Notes: generated from the letters alone by a model not told the origin. DNA of 64,000 bases from Oscillospiraceae bacterium (GCA_018110905.1 JAGBAZ010000057.1:1-64000); one strand, 5' to 3'. Counted from the stretch's first letter, positions 1 through 8,452 are shown. A program made the numbers and translations.

Positions 1-144
1 AGTTTCGTTTTCCTGTGCTTCAAGATAAATCGTCAGAAGGCTTTCAAAAGCTTCGTCCTGTTCGCTTCCTTTTGCGGAAAATTTTTCGATATATTTTTTT
101 ACTTCAAAAAAATCTTCCTTATATTCCCCGGCCAATCTGTTCAT
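1..144 (-). CDS. HAAS-domain (DUF1700-like) protein, N-terminal fragment cut by window edge
   Basis: An open frame of 48 codons starts with ATG at 144 and continues past the left end. A GGAGGTG ribosome-binding site sits 7 bases upstream of the start. Its first residues (MNRLAGEYKEDFFEVKKYIE...) align closely with the start of the next gene upstream (MNELKGEYILDFYDVKDYIE...), and both reach the same YLEAQENET segment. It is therefore a tandem paralogue of that HAAS-type protein. HAAS domains are known as PadR-linked domains at the N-terminus of membrane proteins. It lies 32 bp after the upstream gene's stop, so co-transcription with padR is likely. The C-terminal part cannot be seen. Confidence 0.8.
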   Translation of the reverse strand, partial: MNRLAGEYKEDFFEVKKYIEKFSAKGSEQDEAFESLLTIYLEAQENET

Positions 145-176
145 TTATATTCACCTCCCAAAAAAGGGTTTTTCAG

Positions 177-1658
177 TCAGTATTTTTTATGATTGAAAAT
201 TACGGTTTCCTCTATGATTTTTTCCGGTTCGTCGATTTTATAATAGCTTATTTCCATTGCGGCGTCGCCGTTTTCAAGAATATAGCTTTCCCAATTATCT
301 TTTTCATAAGGCACCGTATATATCGGGTCGCCGTTTTCGTCGTTGTTATATTTGGTTACTCCCCAACCGTTGCCGTGTATTTCCGTAAATTTTCCGTCTG
401 CATCGCGCTCTGCATTGATTCTTACCTCAAAAGCCTTGTTTTCGGTATATTCGATAAAATCCGAATATACCAGCTTTGTTTTCTTTTCCGCTTTTACTGT
501 TTCGGTTTTTCTCGTTCCGTCTTTAAAAACTTCGGTTATCTCAACGCAGATAAGCCCTTCATCATCAAGATAAGGTTCTCCGCTTTCTACCCAATCAAGA
601 CTTTCGTCAAGTTTTTTCGGAATAGACTCCCAAAAAACAAATTCCTGACCGCCGAGTTCCTCGTTATATTCGCTGCGCACGACCGCCTGGGCTTTTCCGT
701 CGGAAGTTTTTAAATAATAATAAACGTCCGGTTCTTCTTTTTCTTCATAAAATTCTTCAATTGCCGGGCGGTATTTATAATCTATAAAGAACGGAAAATA
801 TCCTTCCACAAGAAGTACCTCTTTAAGCCCTTTGTAGTTCCAGCTGTAATAATGAATATCCTCGAAAGTTATCTCTATAGTTTCCCCGGAATTTATTTTT
901 TTCGAAATTCCCGAATAATCGGCGTTTTCGTCCGATGCACGGAAATAGATATCATAAATCATATCGTATCCTGTTCCGTCAACTCTTTCAATTTCGCCGA
1001 CAAAAGGAAGTCCGCAAACTTTTGCGGTTATATCACGGGAGTTGTGTACCCAATAAAATTCCCCGCTGCTGAACGAAAAACCGGGAACCCTAAGAGTATA
1101 GGAAGTTGGGGAAAGTTTTTCGGTTTTCGAACGCATTGTAACGGAGAAAAAGTCGTCTGAACCGTCCGGAGCTCCGCCACCTTCAAAATATATTCCTATA
1201 TTTTCAAGATTTTCGTCCTGGGAAAGACTTCCGTTATCGCTTACAGAAACATAAGCGATATATGTTTCGCGTTCTAAAGGTCCATAAGGCCCTCCCCAGA
1301 ATTTATCCGGATATCTCATTTTATAGTTGAATCCGCCGATTTGCATATAGTAATAATCGCTTGTGAAATATGCCGCAAGAACAAATGCTGCGGCAAGAAC
1401 CACCGTCAGAATTCTTTTTATTATTCTTCGTTTTTCCGGCGCCATATGCGGAAGCCCTTCGACTATCTCCTTTGCATATTCCTTTGCGCTGCCTTCGTGG
1501 ATTTCCGAAAGCGGGGTTTCGTTTTCCTGGGCTTCAAGATAAATTCCGTGAAGGGTTTCAAGCGCTTCGTTGCGTCTTTCCCCGGCTTTTGCGTGCTTTT
1601 CGATATAATCTTTCACGTCATAAAAATCAAGTATATATTCGCCTTTAAGCTCGTTCAT
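177..1658 (-). CDS. HAAS-domain membrane protein controlled by PadR
   Basis: This is a 493-residue protein. Residues 1 to about 70 form a charged helical region like the HAAS/DUF1700 domains that accompany PadR regulators. One hydrophobic segment follows (about residues 75-100, RILTVVLAAAFVLAAYFTS). The remaining ~390 residues are predicted extracytoplasmic, rich in Tyr and Glu, and match no family I recognise. The ATG at 1658 is chosen because GGAGGTG lies 6 bases upstream and the paralogue begins with the same MNxLxGEY; a GTG at 1667 is less likely. The start overlaps the end of padR by 14 bp, so translation is probably coupled. Function is unknown; PadR-HAAS pairs are usually envelope or stress related. 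Confidence 0.85.
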   Translation of the reverse strand: MNELKGEYILDFYDVKDYIEKHAKAGERRNEALETLHGIYLEAQENETPLSEIHEGSAKEYAKEIVEGLPHMAPEKRRIIKRILTVVLAAAFVLAAYFTSDYYYMQIGGFNYKMRYPDKFWGGPYGPLERETYIAYVSVSDNGSLSQDENLENIGIYFEGGGAPDGSDDFFSVTMRSKTEKLSPTSYTLRVPGFSFSSGEFYWVHNSRDITAKVCGLPFVGEIERVDGTGYDMIYDIYFRASDENADYSGISKKINSGETIEITFEDIHYYSWNYKGLKEVLLVEGYFPFFIDYKYRPAIEEFYEEKEEPDVYYYLKTSDGKAQAVVRSEYNEELGGQEFVFWESIPKKLDESLDWVESGEPYLDDEGLICVEITEVFKDGTRKTETVKAEKKTKLVYSDFIEYTENKAFEVRINAERDADGKFTEIHGNGWGVTKYNNDENGDPIYTVPYEKDNWESYILENGDAAMEISYYKIDEPEKIIEETVIFNHKKY

Positions 1659-1986
1659 CCGGCTCACCTCCGTTTAAAATTTCGTTTACGGAAAAATCAA
1701 GAGCGTTCCATATCTCTTTGAATTTTTCAAGTTCCGAAAGGCCCTTTTCCGTTGTGCTGTAATATTTTCTTGCGGGACCGTTCGGAACCGGAACTTTTTC
1801 GCTTTCAATAAGTCCATCGCTTTCAAGACGCAAAAGAAGAGGAAAAAGCGTTCCGTCGGAAACATCGGACATTTTATATTCCAAAAGTTTCTTCGGAATT
1901 TCCTGCGAATAAAGCTTTTCCCTGCTCAGTACCGCAAGAACACAGCCTTCAAGAATTCCTTTCATGATCTGAGTTTTATTTATCAA
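1645..1986 (-). CDS. PadR-family transcriptional regulator
   Basis: This 113-residue winged-helix protein has the PadR pattern: an N-terminal helix (MKGILEGCVLAVLSREKLYSQEI), a recognition region (SDGTLFPLLLRLESDGLI) and a wing (NGPARKYYSTTEKG). PadR proteins are dimeric repressors of the adjacent gene. A TTG at 1986 fits an AAGGAGGAGC ribosome-binding site 6-9 bases upstream; ATG at 1965 is the alternative. It overlaps the HAAS gene it precedes. A 17-bp imperfect inverted repeat in its promoter is the likely operator, suggesting autoregulation. Confidence 0.9.
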   Translation of the reverse strand: MINKTQIMKGILEGCVLAVLSREKLYSQEIPKKLLEYKMSDVSDGTLFPLLLRLESDGLIESEKVPVPNGPARKYYSTTEKGLSELEKFKEIWNALDFSVNEILNGGEPDERA

Positions 1987-2005
1987 GAAAAAGCTCCTCC
2001 TTCCG

Positions 2006-2062
2006 GTTACTTGTATTACAATTATCCACGTTCATTGTATTGCAAGTAACTGATTTTGTCAA
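2006..2062 (-). promoter_or_regulatory. padR promoter with PadR-like operator
   Basis: On the minus strand a TTGACA (2057-2062) and TACAAT (2034-2039) are 17 bp apart. A 17-bp inverted repeat, GTTACTTGTATTACAAT (2006-2022) against ATTGTATTGCAAGTAAC (2034-2050), has two mismatches and a 11-bp spacer. One arm covers the -10 and part of the spacer. This geometry suits a repressor; assignment to the adjacent PadR is inference. Confidence 0.65.
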
Positions 2063-2129
2063 TAGCTTTTATATTCCGAAGAAGAATATTTTGTATTTTA
2101 AATACTTACAAAAAAACGGATTTTTCGCT

Positions 2130-2200
2130 GCGTTCAGAATAACATCGGTCTTTCATTGCGAGCCTTCAATGAAGGCGTGGCAATCCGTTTTATTTTCACG
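2130..2200. repeat. Dispersed intergenic repeat (ATTGCGAG...GTGGCAATCC type)
   Basis: The stretch around CATTGCGAGCCTTCAATGAAGGCGTGGCAATCCG resembles short palindromic repeats scattered in many bacterial genomes. It contains CCTTCA/TGAAGG and ATTGC/GCAAT inverted arms. It lies in the 330-bp gap between padR and asnS, which otherwise holds only the padR and asnS promoters. A short frame across it is not gene-like. Confidence 0.5.
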
Positions 2201-2250
2201 GAACTATCAGGATCATTCTTTTCAGCAAAATATAACTCCATATAAAAACC

Positions 2251-2279
2251 TTGCAAAACTAACTTTAATATGCTATATT
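2251..2279 (+). promoter_or_regulatory. asnS promoter
   Basis: TTGCAA (2251-2256) and TATATT (2274-2279) are separated by 17 bp, ending 37 bp before the asnS start. There is no room for a T-box leader, so asnS is probably not under tRNA-sensing control. Confidence 0.55.
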
Positions 2280-2316
2280 AAAGTGTAATATTATTAAATA
2301 ACATGAGGTGATCACC

Positions 2317-3711
2317 ATGAAAAGAACGGAGCTGAGGCTTGTTTTTGCCAATCCGGAAGCTTTTACCGAAGAGCCGATCAAAATCTGCGGCTGGCTTCGC
2401 ACTTCCCGCAACTCCAAATCCATAGGCTTTATTGAACTTAACGACGGAACCTGCTTTACCAATATCCAGGTTGTTTATGAGGAAGATAAAGTCAATAATT
2501 TCAAGGAGATCAACAAACTCAACGTCGGCGCCGCTGTTTCCGTAATCGGCAGCATAATCCTTACCCCCGAAGCAAAACAGCCTTTTGAAATCCACGCAAC
2601 CGAAGTTATTGTTGAAGGCGAATCCACCCCGGATTATCCTCTTCAGAAAAAGCGCCACAGCCTTGAATATCTCCGCACCATCGCTCATCTCCGCCCGAGA
2701 ACAAACACCTTCTCCGCGGCATTCAGAGTAAGAAGCGCCGCCGCTTTTGCAATTCACCAGTTCTTCCAGGGCAGAGGATTTGTCTATGTTCATACTCCTC
2801 TCATCACCGGTTCCGACTGTGAAGGCGCAGGCGAAATGTTCAGAGTAACAACCCTTGATCCTTCCAATCCTCCGAGAAACGAAGACGGCACCGTTGATTT
2901 CAGCCAGGATTTCTTCGGAAAAGCAACCGGTCTTACCGTTTCCGGCCAGCTTGAAGGCGAAGCAATGGCAATGGCTTTCAGCAACATCTATACCTTCGGA
3001 CCCACCTTCCGCGCGGAAAAATCCTATACCCAGCGCCACGCCGCCGAATTCTGGATGATCGAACCGGAAATTGCTTTTGCGGACCTTGAAGACGAAATGC
3101 AGCTTTCCGAAGATATGATCAAATATATCTTCCGCTATGTTCTTGATAACTGCCCGAGAGAAATGAAATTCTTCAACGATTTTTATGACAAAGGCCTTAT
3201 CGAACGTCTTGAAACAATCTGCCAGCAGGAATTTGTTCGCCTTGATTACACCAAAGCAATCGAAATTCTTTCCGAAGTTAAAGACCGTTTTGATTATCCC
3301 GTATATTGGGGATGCGATCTTCAGACCGAGCACGAACGTTATCTTACCGAGGAAGTTTATAAAGCTCCTATCTTTGTAACCAACTATCCGAAAGAGATCA
3401 AAGCATTCTATATGCGCCAGAACGACGACGGAAAAACCGTTGCCGCTGCTGACCTTCTTGTTCCCGGCGTTGGCGAAATCGTTGGCGGAAGCCAGAGAGA
3501 AGAGCGTCTTGACGTTCTTATCGACCGCATCAACGAACTTGGACTTAAAGAAGAAGATTACAGCTGGTATCTTGACCTTCGCCGTTACGGCGGCTGCAAA
3601 CACGCCGGTTACGGTCTTGGTTTTGAAAGAATCATCATGTATCTTACCGGAATCCAGAATATCCGCGACGTTCTCCCCTTCCCGAGAACCACCGGTTCCG
3701 CAGAATTCTAA
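2317..3711 (+). CDS. asnS: Asparaginyl-tRNA synthetase
   Basis: This 464-residue class IIb synthetase charges tRNA-Asn with asparagine. The N-terminal OB-fold anticodon-binding domain (about residues 1-110, [20 protein letters not shown]) is followed by the catalytic core with motif 2 ([21 protein letters not shown]) and the C-terminal motif 3 ([27 protein letters not shown]). The ending in [10 protein letters not shown] favours AsnRS over AspRS. The ATG at 2317 is preceded by GAGGTGATCACC, complementary to the extended 3' end of 16S rRNA; an in-frame GTG at 2308 lies within that site. A Rho-independent terminator follows 12 bp after the stop. Confidence 0.96.
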   Translation: MKRTELRLVFANPEAFTEEPIKICGWLRTSRNSKSIGFIELNDGTCFTNIQVVYEEDKVNNFKEINKLNVGAAVSVIGSIILTPEAKQPFEIHATEVIVEGESTPDYPLQKKRHSLEYLRTIAHLRPRTNTFSAAFRVRSAAAFAIHQFFQGRGFVYVHTPLITGSDCEGAGEMFRVTTLDPSNPPRNEDGTVDFSQDFFGKATGLTVSGQLEGEAMAMAFSNIYTFGPTFRAEKSYTQRHAAEFWMIEPEIAFADLEDEMQLSEDMIKYIFRYVLDNCPREMKFFNDFYDKGLIERLETICQQEFVRLDYTKAIEILSEVKDRFDYPVYWGCDLQTEHERYLTEEVYKAPIFVTNYPKEIKAFYMRQNDDGKTVAAADLLVPGVGEIVGGSQREERLDVLIDRINELGLKEEDYSWYLDLRRYGGCKHAGYGLGFERIIMYLTGIQNIRDVLPFPRTTGSAEF

Positions 3712-3723
3712 TAATAAAACCAA

Positions 3724-3753
3724 AGCCGGAAGGAAAATCCTTCCGGCTTTTTG
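3724..3753 (+). terminator. Terminator after asnS
   Basis: An 11-bp stem, AGCCGGAAGGA / TCCTTCCGGCT, with a 3-base loop and a T-run. The next gene begins only 14 bp beyond it. Confidence 0.85.
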
Positions 3754-3766
3754 CATAGGTGTTTTT

Positions 3767-4372
3767 ATGAAAACCATAATCACTATCCAACACACCCAAT
3801 CCGTTCATCACACCAACGGAATGGTCGGTTCCTGGACGGACTGGAAACTTTCCGAACTTGGTAAAGAACAGGCGGAAAACATCGGCAAAAACCTTGCGAA
3901 AGAGCTTTCCGCAGAATATAAAATCTATTCCTCCGACCTTGCAAGAGCAGCGCAAACTGCGGAAGCAGTCGGAAAATATCTCGGAACGAAACCGGTTTTC
4001 AAGCAGGAGCTCCGTGAAAGAGACCTTGGCGAAGCGGTGGGACATTCGGTCCGCTGGCTTCGGGAACACACGGAAAAACCGGAACGCACCGTTGATGACC
4101 GGCTTTTCCCTTCCGCAGAAAGCCGCCGCGATGAATGGAATAGGCTGAAACCGTTTTTCGACGAAATAACTTTGAACGACGAGGAATACATTATTATTGT
4201 ATCCCACGGTGACCTGCTAAGCGTTTTTAACGCAATGTGGCTTGGCTTACCGGTGGAATCCCTCGAAAAATCCGAACTTTTCGGCGTTGCCGGCGGTGTT
4301 TCCTTCCTTTTTGAAAACTCCGAAGGCAAACGCTTTATCAAAAAAATGAGCGATACATCATATATGAAATAA
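3767..4372 (+). CDS. Histidine phosphatase superfamily protein with QHT variant motif
   Basis: This 201-residue protein has the fold markers of the histidine phosphatase (phosphoglycerate mutase-like) branch: a first motif ITIQHTQSVHHTNG, SSDLARAAQTAE at about residues 64-75, and a second catalytic histidine in VSHGD. The usual first motif is RHG; here the phosphate-binding Arg is Gln and Gly is Thr, although the His is kept. It may be a clostridial subfamily with altered substrate or reduced activity. The ATG at 3767 follows AGGTG; longer upstream frames run through asnS and its terminator and are not used. It lies just upstream of the aminotransferase, with only 13 bp between, so the two are probably co-transcribed. 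Confidence 0.82.
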   Translation: MKTIITIQHTQSVHHTNGMVGSWTDWKLSELGKEQAENIGKNLAKELSAEYKIYSSDLARAAQTAEAVGKYLGTKPVFKQELRERDLGEAVGHSVRWLREHTEKPERTVDDRLFPSAESRRDEWNRLKPFFDEITLNDEEYIIIVSHGDLLSVFNAMWLGLPVESLEKSELFGVAGGVSFLFENSEGKRFIKKMSDTSYMK

Positions 4373-4385
4373 AGGGGTGACAGCA

Positions 4386-5672
4386 TTGAAAAAATATTCC
4401 GAAATGACCCACGAAGAACTTCTTCTTGAAAAAGAATCTGTTCTCAAAAAATATACTGAAAAAAAATCTCTCGGCTTAAAACTTGATATCTCCCGCGGAA
4501 AACCCTGTCCCGAACAGCTTGCGCTTTCCCTTCCGATGCTCGACCTTGTTAACAGCAAAACCGAAAATTTCAAATGCGAAAACGGTTTTGATATCCGAAA
4601 TTATGGCGTTGTTGAAGGAATTCCGGAATGCCGCCGCCTTTTCGGCGAAATTCTTGATGCGCCCATGGAAAACGTAATCGTTACCGGAAACAGCTCGCTG
4701 AACCTTTTCTATGACCTTATCGCCCATGCCATGTGCCACAGACTTCCCGGTGGAAATTCTCCCTGGTGCGAATGCAAGGAACGCAAGCTCCTTTGCCCCG
4801 CTCCCGGTTATGACCGTCATTTTGCCGTTGGCGAACTTTTTGGTTTTGAACTTATAACCGTTCCGATGAATTCCGACGGTCCGGATATGGATTTGGTCGA
4901 AGAACTCATAAAAGATGAAAATGTAAAAGGAATCATCTGCGTTCCGAAATATTCCAACCCCCAGGGAATCTCCTATTCTCCGAAAGTTGTTGAACGCTTT
5001 GCAAAACTTTCTCCCGCTGCGCCGGATTTCCGCATTTTCTGGGACAACGCTTACGTTGTTCATCATCTTGATTTTGACGGTGAAAAGGACGAGATTCCTT
5101 CTCTCCTCAAACTTGCGAAGGAAAACGGAAACGAGGATATGGTCTATATGCTCGGTTCCACCAGCAAAGTGACCTTCCCCACCGCGGGACTTGCGGCAGT
5201 TGCTTCTTCCGACCGCAACACCGCCGATTTCAAACGCACCCTTTTCTTCCAGAACATCGGCCCGGATAAAATAAACCAGATGCGCCATGTCCTTTTCTTC
5301 AAAAATCTCGAAGGCGTGCTCAGCCATATGAGAAAGCAGGCGGAAATCATCCGCCCGAAATTCAAAACTGTGCTCAGCGTGCTCAATGAAGAACTTTCCG
5401 GAACCGGAATTGCAAAATGGAACAGCCCGAAAGGCGGATATTTTGTTTCCGCAGAACTTTTGGAAGGTACCGCAAAACGCACCGTTGCCCTTTGTAAAGA
5501 AGCGGGACTTGTCCTTACCGGAGCGGGCGCCGTTTACCCCTATGGAAAAGACCCTGCGGACAGCATTCTTCGAATTGCGCCGACTTTTGCTCCGGTTTCG
5601 GAACTTCCGGACGCAATGGAAATTTTCTGTCTTTCCGCAAAACTTGCGGCAATTGAAAAACTGCTTGGATAA
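4386..5672 (+). CDS. PLP-dependent aminotransferase (Asp_aminotransf/MocR-like family)
   Basis: This is a fold-type I aminotransferase of about 428 residues. Motifs seen are SRGKPCPEQ near the N-terminus, VTGNSSLNLFYD (cofactor phosphate region), PKYSNPQG, FWDNAYVVHHL, and STSKVTFPTAGLA holding the PLP-binding lysine. The whole protein resembles the clostridial 'aminotransferase' group related to aspartate aminotransferases; the substrate is not certain. Start choice: TTG at 4386 has AAAGGGGTG 6 bases upstream, while GTG at 4377 would sit inside that ribosome-binding site. It follows the phosphatase by 13 bp and precedes maf by 21 bp, suggesting a three-gene operon. Confidence 0.88.
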   Translation: MKKYSEMTHEELLLEKESVLKKYTEKKSLGLKLDISRGKPCPEQLALSLPMLDLVNSKTENFKCENGFDIRNYGVVEGIPECRRLFGEILDAPMENVIVTGNSSLNLFYDLIAHAMCHRLPGGNSPWCECKERKLLCPAPGYDRHFAVGELFGFELITVPMNSDGPDMDLVEELIKDENVKGIICVPKYSNPQGISYSPKVVERFAKLSPAAPDFRIFWDNAYVVHHLDFDGEKDEIPSLLKLAKENGNEDMVYMLGSTSKVTFPTAGLAAVASSDRNTADFKRTLFFQNIGPDKINQMRHVLFFKNLEGVLSHMRKQAEIIRPKFKTVLSVLNEELSGTGIAKWNSPKGGYFVSAELLEGTAKRTVALCKEAGLVLTGAGAVYPYGKDPADSILRIAPTFAPVSELPDAMEIFCLSAKLAAIEKLLG

Positions 5673-5693
5673 GCCAAAAAGCGAGGTTTTTAT

Positions 5694-6242
5694 ATGTTGA
5701 TTTTAGCTTCCGGTTCCCCAAGAAGAAGGGAACTTTTAAGCCTTATTACCGATGAATTTGAAGTTCTTGTTTCCGGCTGCGATGAGTTTGTTCCGGAAGG
5801 AACCCCCGCCGAAAAAGTTCCGGCAATTCTTGCGGAGCAAAAGGCCCTTGCGGTCGCAAAACTCCGCCCGGAAGATACCGTGATCGGTTCCGATACAGTG
5901 GTCGTGCTGGGCGGTGAAATCTTCGGCAAGCCGAAGGACAAATTCCATGCTCACGCCATGCTCAAAGCTCTTTCCGGCAAGCGCCACTTCGTTTATACCG
6001 GCGTTGCGGTTGCGGAAAAAGGCTCTGTCCGCTCCTTTGTTCAGAAAACGGAAGTGGAATTTTACGAACTTTCCGATGAAACTATTGAAAAATATATTGC
6101 CACCGGCGAACCCATGGACAAAGCCGGTGCTTACGGAATCCAGGGAAAAGGCTCCGTGCTCGTCAAAGGAATAATCGGTGATTATTTCAACGTAATGGGT
6201 CTTCCGGTTGCGGAAACCGCAAGATTTTTAGGACTTGTTTAA
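5694..6242 (+). CDS. maf: Maf-like nucleoside triphosphate pyrophosphatase
   Basis: This 182-residue Maf-family protein has the N-terminal signature LASGSPRRRELL (substrate phosphates), the SDTVV motif with the catalytic Asp, GKPKD, and the C-terminal MDKAGAYGIQGKG and NVMGLP segments. Maf proteins hydrolyse non-canonical or modified NTPs (dTTP/UTP or methylated nucleotides) to monophosphates and have been linked to septum inhibition. Length is typical. It is the last gene of the plus-strand run and is followed by a strong terminator. Confidence 0.93.
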   Translation: MLILASGSPRRRELLSLITDEFEVLVSGCDEFVPEGTPAEKVPAILAEQKALAVAKLRPEDTVIGSDTVVVLGGEIFGKPKDKFHAHAMLKALSGKRHFVYTGVAVAEKGSVRSFVQKTEVEFYELSDETIEKYIATGEPMDKAGAYGIQGKGSVLVKGIIGDYFNVMGLPVAETARFLGLV

Positions 6243-6252
6243 AAAAGAAAAC

Positions 6253-6281
6253 AAAAAAAGCCGGCGCTGCCGGCTTTTTTT
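6253..6281. terminator. Bidirectional terminator between maf and dut
   Basis: AGCCGGC / GCCGGCT stem with a 3-base loop, A-rich on the left and seven Ts on the right. It can serve maf on the plus strand and dut on the minus strand. Confidence 0.85.
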
Positions 6282-6284
6282 AAT

Positions 6285-6340
6285 GAATCCCCTCGCCACT
6301 GCTTACGCTATGTGGCCCTCTCCCCTTTAACAAGGGGCGC
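6285..6340. repeat. Intergenic repeat (CCCCTTTAACAAGGGG type)
   Basis: This short stretch downstream of dut contains the perfect hairpin CCCCTTTAACAAGGGG (6322-6337) preceded by CCCCTCGCCACTGCTTACGC. A related CCCCTATTAGGGG hairpin occurs after proS near 61787. Both look like members of a dispersed clostridial repeat family; no coding content is seen. Confidence 0.45.
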
Positions 6341-6343
6341 AAA

Positions 6344-6784
6344 TTATTTTCCTGTTGAACCGAATCCGCCTGTTCCCCTTTCGGTTTCGGAAAGTTCTTC
6401 CGAAAGAACATATTCCGCCGGCATAACCGGCATGATTGCCATCTGGGCAATCCTGTCGTTCGGCTGAATAACGTAATCCGCATCGGAATTGTTCATAAGC
6501 CCGACGCAGATTTCGCCCCGGTAATCGGAATCGATAACTCCGACGCAGTTTCGCGGTGCAATTCCGTGCTTTATTCCAAGACCGCTTCTGGCAAAGATAA
6601 AGGCACCGTAGCCTTCCGGAACGGCAATAGCAATTCCGGTCGGAACAACTGCACTTCCTCTTGCAGGAACAACAAGCGGTTCATCGGTGCAGGCATAAAG
6701 ATCCGCAGCGGCGGAACCGGAAGTTGCGATTTTCGGAACAACCGCGTTTTCGCGGATTTTTTTAACCTTTATTTCAAACCCCAT
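6344..6784 (-). CDS. dut: dUTP diphosphatase (dUTPase)
   Basis: This 146-residue trimeric dUTPase hydrolyses dUTP to dUMP and PPi. All five family motifs are visible: SAAADLYA, ARSGLG, GVIDSDYRGEI with the catalytic Asp, IAQMAI, and the C-terminal RGTGGFGSTG P-loop-like arm. The start at ATG 6784 overlaps the last codons of zapA (the ATG lies inside TATGGGGTTTGA), so translation is coupled; a longer in-frame extension lies within zapA and is not needed. Confidence 0.95.
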   Translation of the reverse strand: MGFEIKVKKIRENAVVPKIATSGSAAADLYACTDEPLVVPARGSAVVPTGIAIAVPEGYGAFIFARSGLGIKHGIAPRNCVGVIDSDYRGEICVGLMNNSDADYVIQPNDRIAQMAIMPVMPAEYVLSEELSETERGTGGFGSTGK

Positions 6785-7124
6785 AGCGTCTGCGAAGCTC
6801 CTCGACTTCTTTTGCAAGTTTATCGGCCCTGCGGTTTGCGTCGTCGGCTTCCATTCTTGCCCTTGCGGTATCTCCGAGATACTCTTTAAGCTGGGAACGG
6901 ATATGATCGCAGTTTGCTTCGGCTTTTTTATATTCGCTGAGATATGCTATTGCACAGAGAACAAGAGCATCATTCATGGAAAGGCTGGGATTTCTCACCA
7001 TGAGGGAATCGATATCGTCGCTCATTTCTTTTGCAAGGTCGCGGACATAACCTTCCTGTTCATATGTGGCAATGGTATAGCTTGCGCCGGCAACTTCTAT
7101 TTTAACTTTATTAAGATTATCCAT
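6774..7124 (-). CDS. zapA: Cell division protein ZapA
   Basis: This 116-residue protein starts with the ZapA globular domain (NKVKIEVAGASYTI, then RDLAKEMSDDIDSLM and ALVLCAIAYLSEYKKAE) and continues in a coiled coil (about residues 70-115, many Arg/Glu/Lys). ZapA binds FtsZ and crosslinks filaments at the septum. It overlaps dut by 11 bp and has its own promoter upstream. Confidence 0.88.
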   Translation of the reverse strand: MDNLNKVKIEVAGASYTIATYEQEGYVRDLAKEMSDDIDSLMVRNPSLSMNDALVLCAIAYLSEYKKAEANCDHIRSQLKEYLGDTARARMEADDANRRADKLAKEVEELRRRYGV

Positions 7125-7163
7125 TCAAAATTTCCTCCCGTTTCGTCATAATATGACATATAT

Positions 7164-7192
7164 ATTATAACATGGCAAAACCGGTTGTTCAA
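7164..7192 (-). promoter_or_regulatory. zapA-dut promoter
   Basis: Minus-strand TTGAAC (7187-7192) and TATAAT (7164-7169) are 17 bp apart. The -35 region lies in an imperfect inverted repeat (AACCGGTTGTTCAA near 7179 against TTGAACATCGGTT near 7199) that could be an operator or a hairpin. Confidence 0.55.
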
Positions 7193-7279
7193 CGATTTTG
7201 AACATCGGTTTTTAAAAAATTTATTCTTTTTCGGAAAGGTTTTTTCATATAATCCATAAAAACATTTTTTGGAGGAATC

Positions 7280-7792
7280 ATGGCGCTTATCGAAAAAAAT
7301 TATGATCGTTTTGCAGCGGTGGAATATGCAAACCGCTGGGCATATTTCCGCAATCCAAAATATTATGACTTCAGCCCCATCGGCGGCGACTGCACTTCCT
7401 TTGCAAGCCAATGTATCCTTGCCGGCGGAGCTCCGATGAATTTTACTCCCGATTTCGGCTGGTACTACAGAAGCCTTAATGACAGAGCGCCCGCCTGGAC
7501 CGGAGTGAAATTTCTTTTTAATTTCCTGGTCAACAACAAAGATGTGGGGCCTTTCGGTCACGAAGTCGGAATTGATGAAATTGAACCCGGCGACATAGCG
7601 CAGTTAATTATCGATACCCAGGATTGGCAGCACACCCCGGTTATAACCGCGGTTGACGGCGACCGCCCGACTTTTGATTCGGTAAAAATTGCCGCGCATT
7701 CTTACGATTGCGCCTGCAGACCTCTTTCGAGCTATGCAATTTCCGCCGTAAGATTCGTCCATATCGACGGATATAGAATTGAGGAGGAATAA
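7280..7792 (+). CDS. Putative amidase-domain protein (Amidase_6 type)
   Basis: This 170-residue single-domain protein resembles the 'putative amidase domain' family (PF12671), thought to be a papain/NlpC-like cysteine hydrolase. Seen are GGDCTSFASQCILAGG (likely catalytic Cys), GDIAQLI, QHTPVITAV (likely catalytic His) and AAHSYDCACRPLSSY. No signal peptide is visible, so an intracellular or phage-lysin-like role is possible; in other clostridia the domain is often part of a larger secreted protein. It stands alone with its own terminator. Confidence 0.85.
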   Translation: MALIEKNYDRFAAVEYANRWAYFRNPKYYDFSPIGGDCTSFASQCILAGGAPMNFTPDFGWYYRSLNDRAPAWTGVKFLFNFLVNNKDVGPFGHEVGIDEIEPGDIAQLIIDTQDWQHTPVITAVDGDRPTFDSVKIAAHSYDCACRPLSSYAISAVRFVHIDGYRIEEE

Positions 7793-7797
7793 AAAAA

Positions 7798-7820
7798 TGC
7801 CGGCAAAGCCGGCGTTTTTC
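7798..7820. terminator. Convergent terminator between amidase gene and sdpI
   Basis: GCCGGC AAA GCCGGC hairpin flanked by A-run and T-run; serves both converging genes. Confidence 0.85.
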
Positions 7821-7825
7821 TTTTT

Positions 7826-8452
7826 TTATATCCCTTTTTTATAAAGAACGTAGGAATAAATTATCGGAGCAATTGCGGCAACAATGCAGAACCCGAAAAC
7901 CCATTCCGAAAGAATAAAGGCATTCACAATAAACGCAAAACCGCAGATTACCATAAGCCAGCCCGCAAGACGGTGGGTTTTGTTCCAGTTTTCTTCGCTG
8001 TTAAGAGTCCACGGAATTTTATAACCAAAAGTGTAATTGAGCTTTGCCTTCGGCAGATAATTTCCGAGAGCGATAAAAATTATTCCCATAAGCAAACAGC
8101 AAATCATGCCGATGTTTACCCCAATTCCAAGGGCATAAGCATAGGTTGCACTCATTACCGCAACGGAAACCGCAGGAAGGATCCAATAAACAATTCCCAT
8201 GGCTTTGGCGCCTATGTTGCTCTTTTTCGGGTCAGCATAGGTTACGATAAGACAGAAAACATGAAGCGCCGCCATAATTCCCGGAATTCCGAAAACCGTC
8301 ATAGCCTTGCTGTTAAAACCGTTAGGTTCGTTATCGGTTCCCCAATGGGTCGCCATTGTTTCCGGAAGCTGTTCCCAGAACAAAAGACCGATTATGATTG
8401 GAAGAAGGATTATTATTGTTGTTATAACAAGAAGTTTTTTATTTATTTTCAT
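7826..8452 (-). CDS. SdpI-family membrane protein (immunity-like)
   Basis: This is a 208-residue integral membrane protein with six hydrophobic segments. It contains the DUF1648-type region (LPETMATHWGTDNEPNGFNSK, about residues 29-49) and the SdpI C-terminal region (NYTFGYKIPWTLNSEENWNKTHRLAGWLMVICG, starting near residue 135). In Bacillus subtilis SdpI gives immunity to the SdpC toxin and sequesters the ArsR-type repressor SdpR. Here the gene overlaps an upstream ArsR gene by 14 bp, the same pairing. ATG 8452 is chosen because AAAGGAG lies 8 bases upstream. No SdpC-like toxin gene is present in the window. Confidence 0.88.
   Translation of the reverse strand: MKINKKLLVITTIIILLPIIIGLLFWEQLPETMATHWGTDNEPNGFNSKAMTVFGIPGIMAALHVFCLIVTYADPKKSNIGAKAMGIVYWILPAVSVAVMSATYAYALGIGVNIGMICCLLMGIIFIALGNYLPKAKLNYTFGYKIPWTLNSEENWNKTHRLAGWLMVICGFAFIVNAFILSEWVFGFCIVAAIAPIIYSYVLYKKGI

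Noticed and set aside
2040..2288. 82-codon plus-strand frame between padR and asnS
   Set aside because: It runs through the padR operator, a dispersed repeat and the asnS promoter; no ribosome-binding site.
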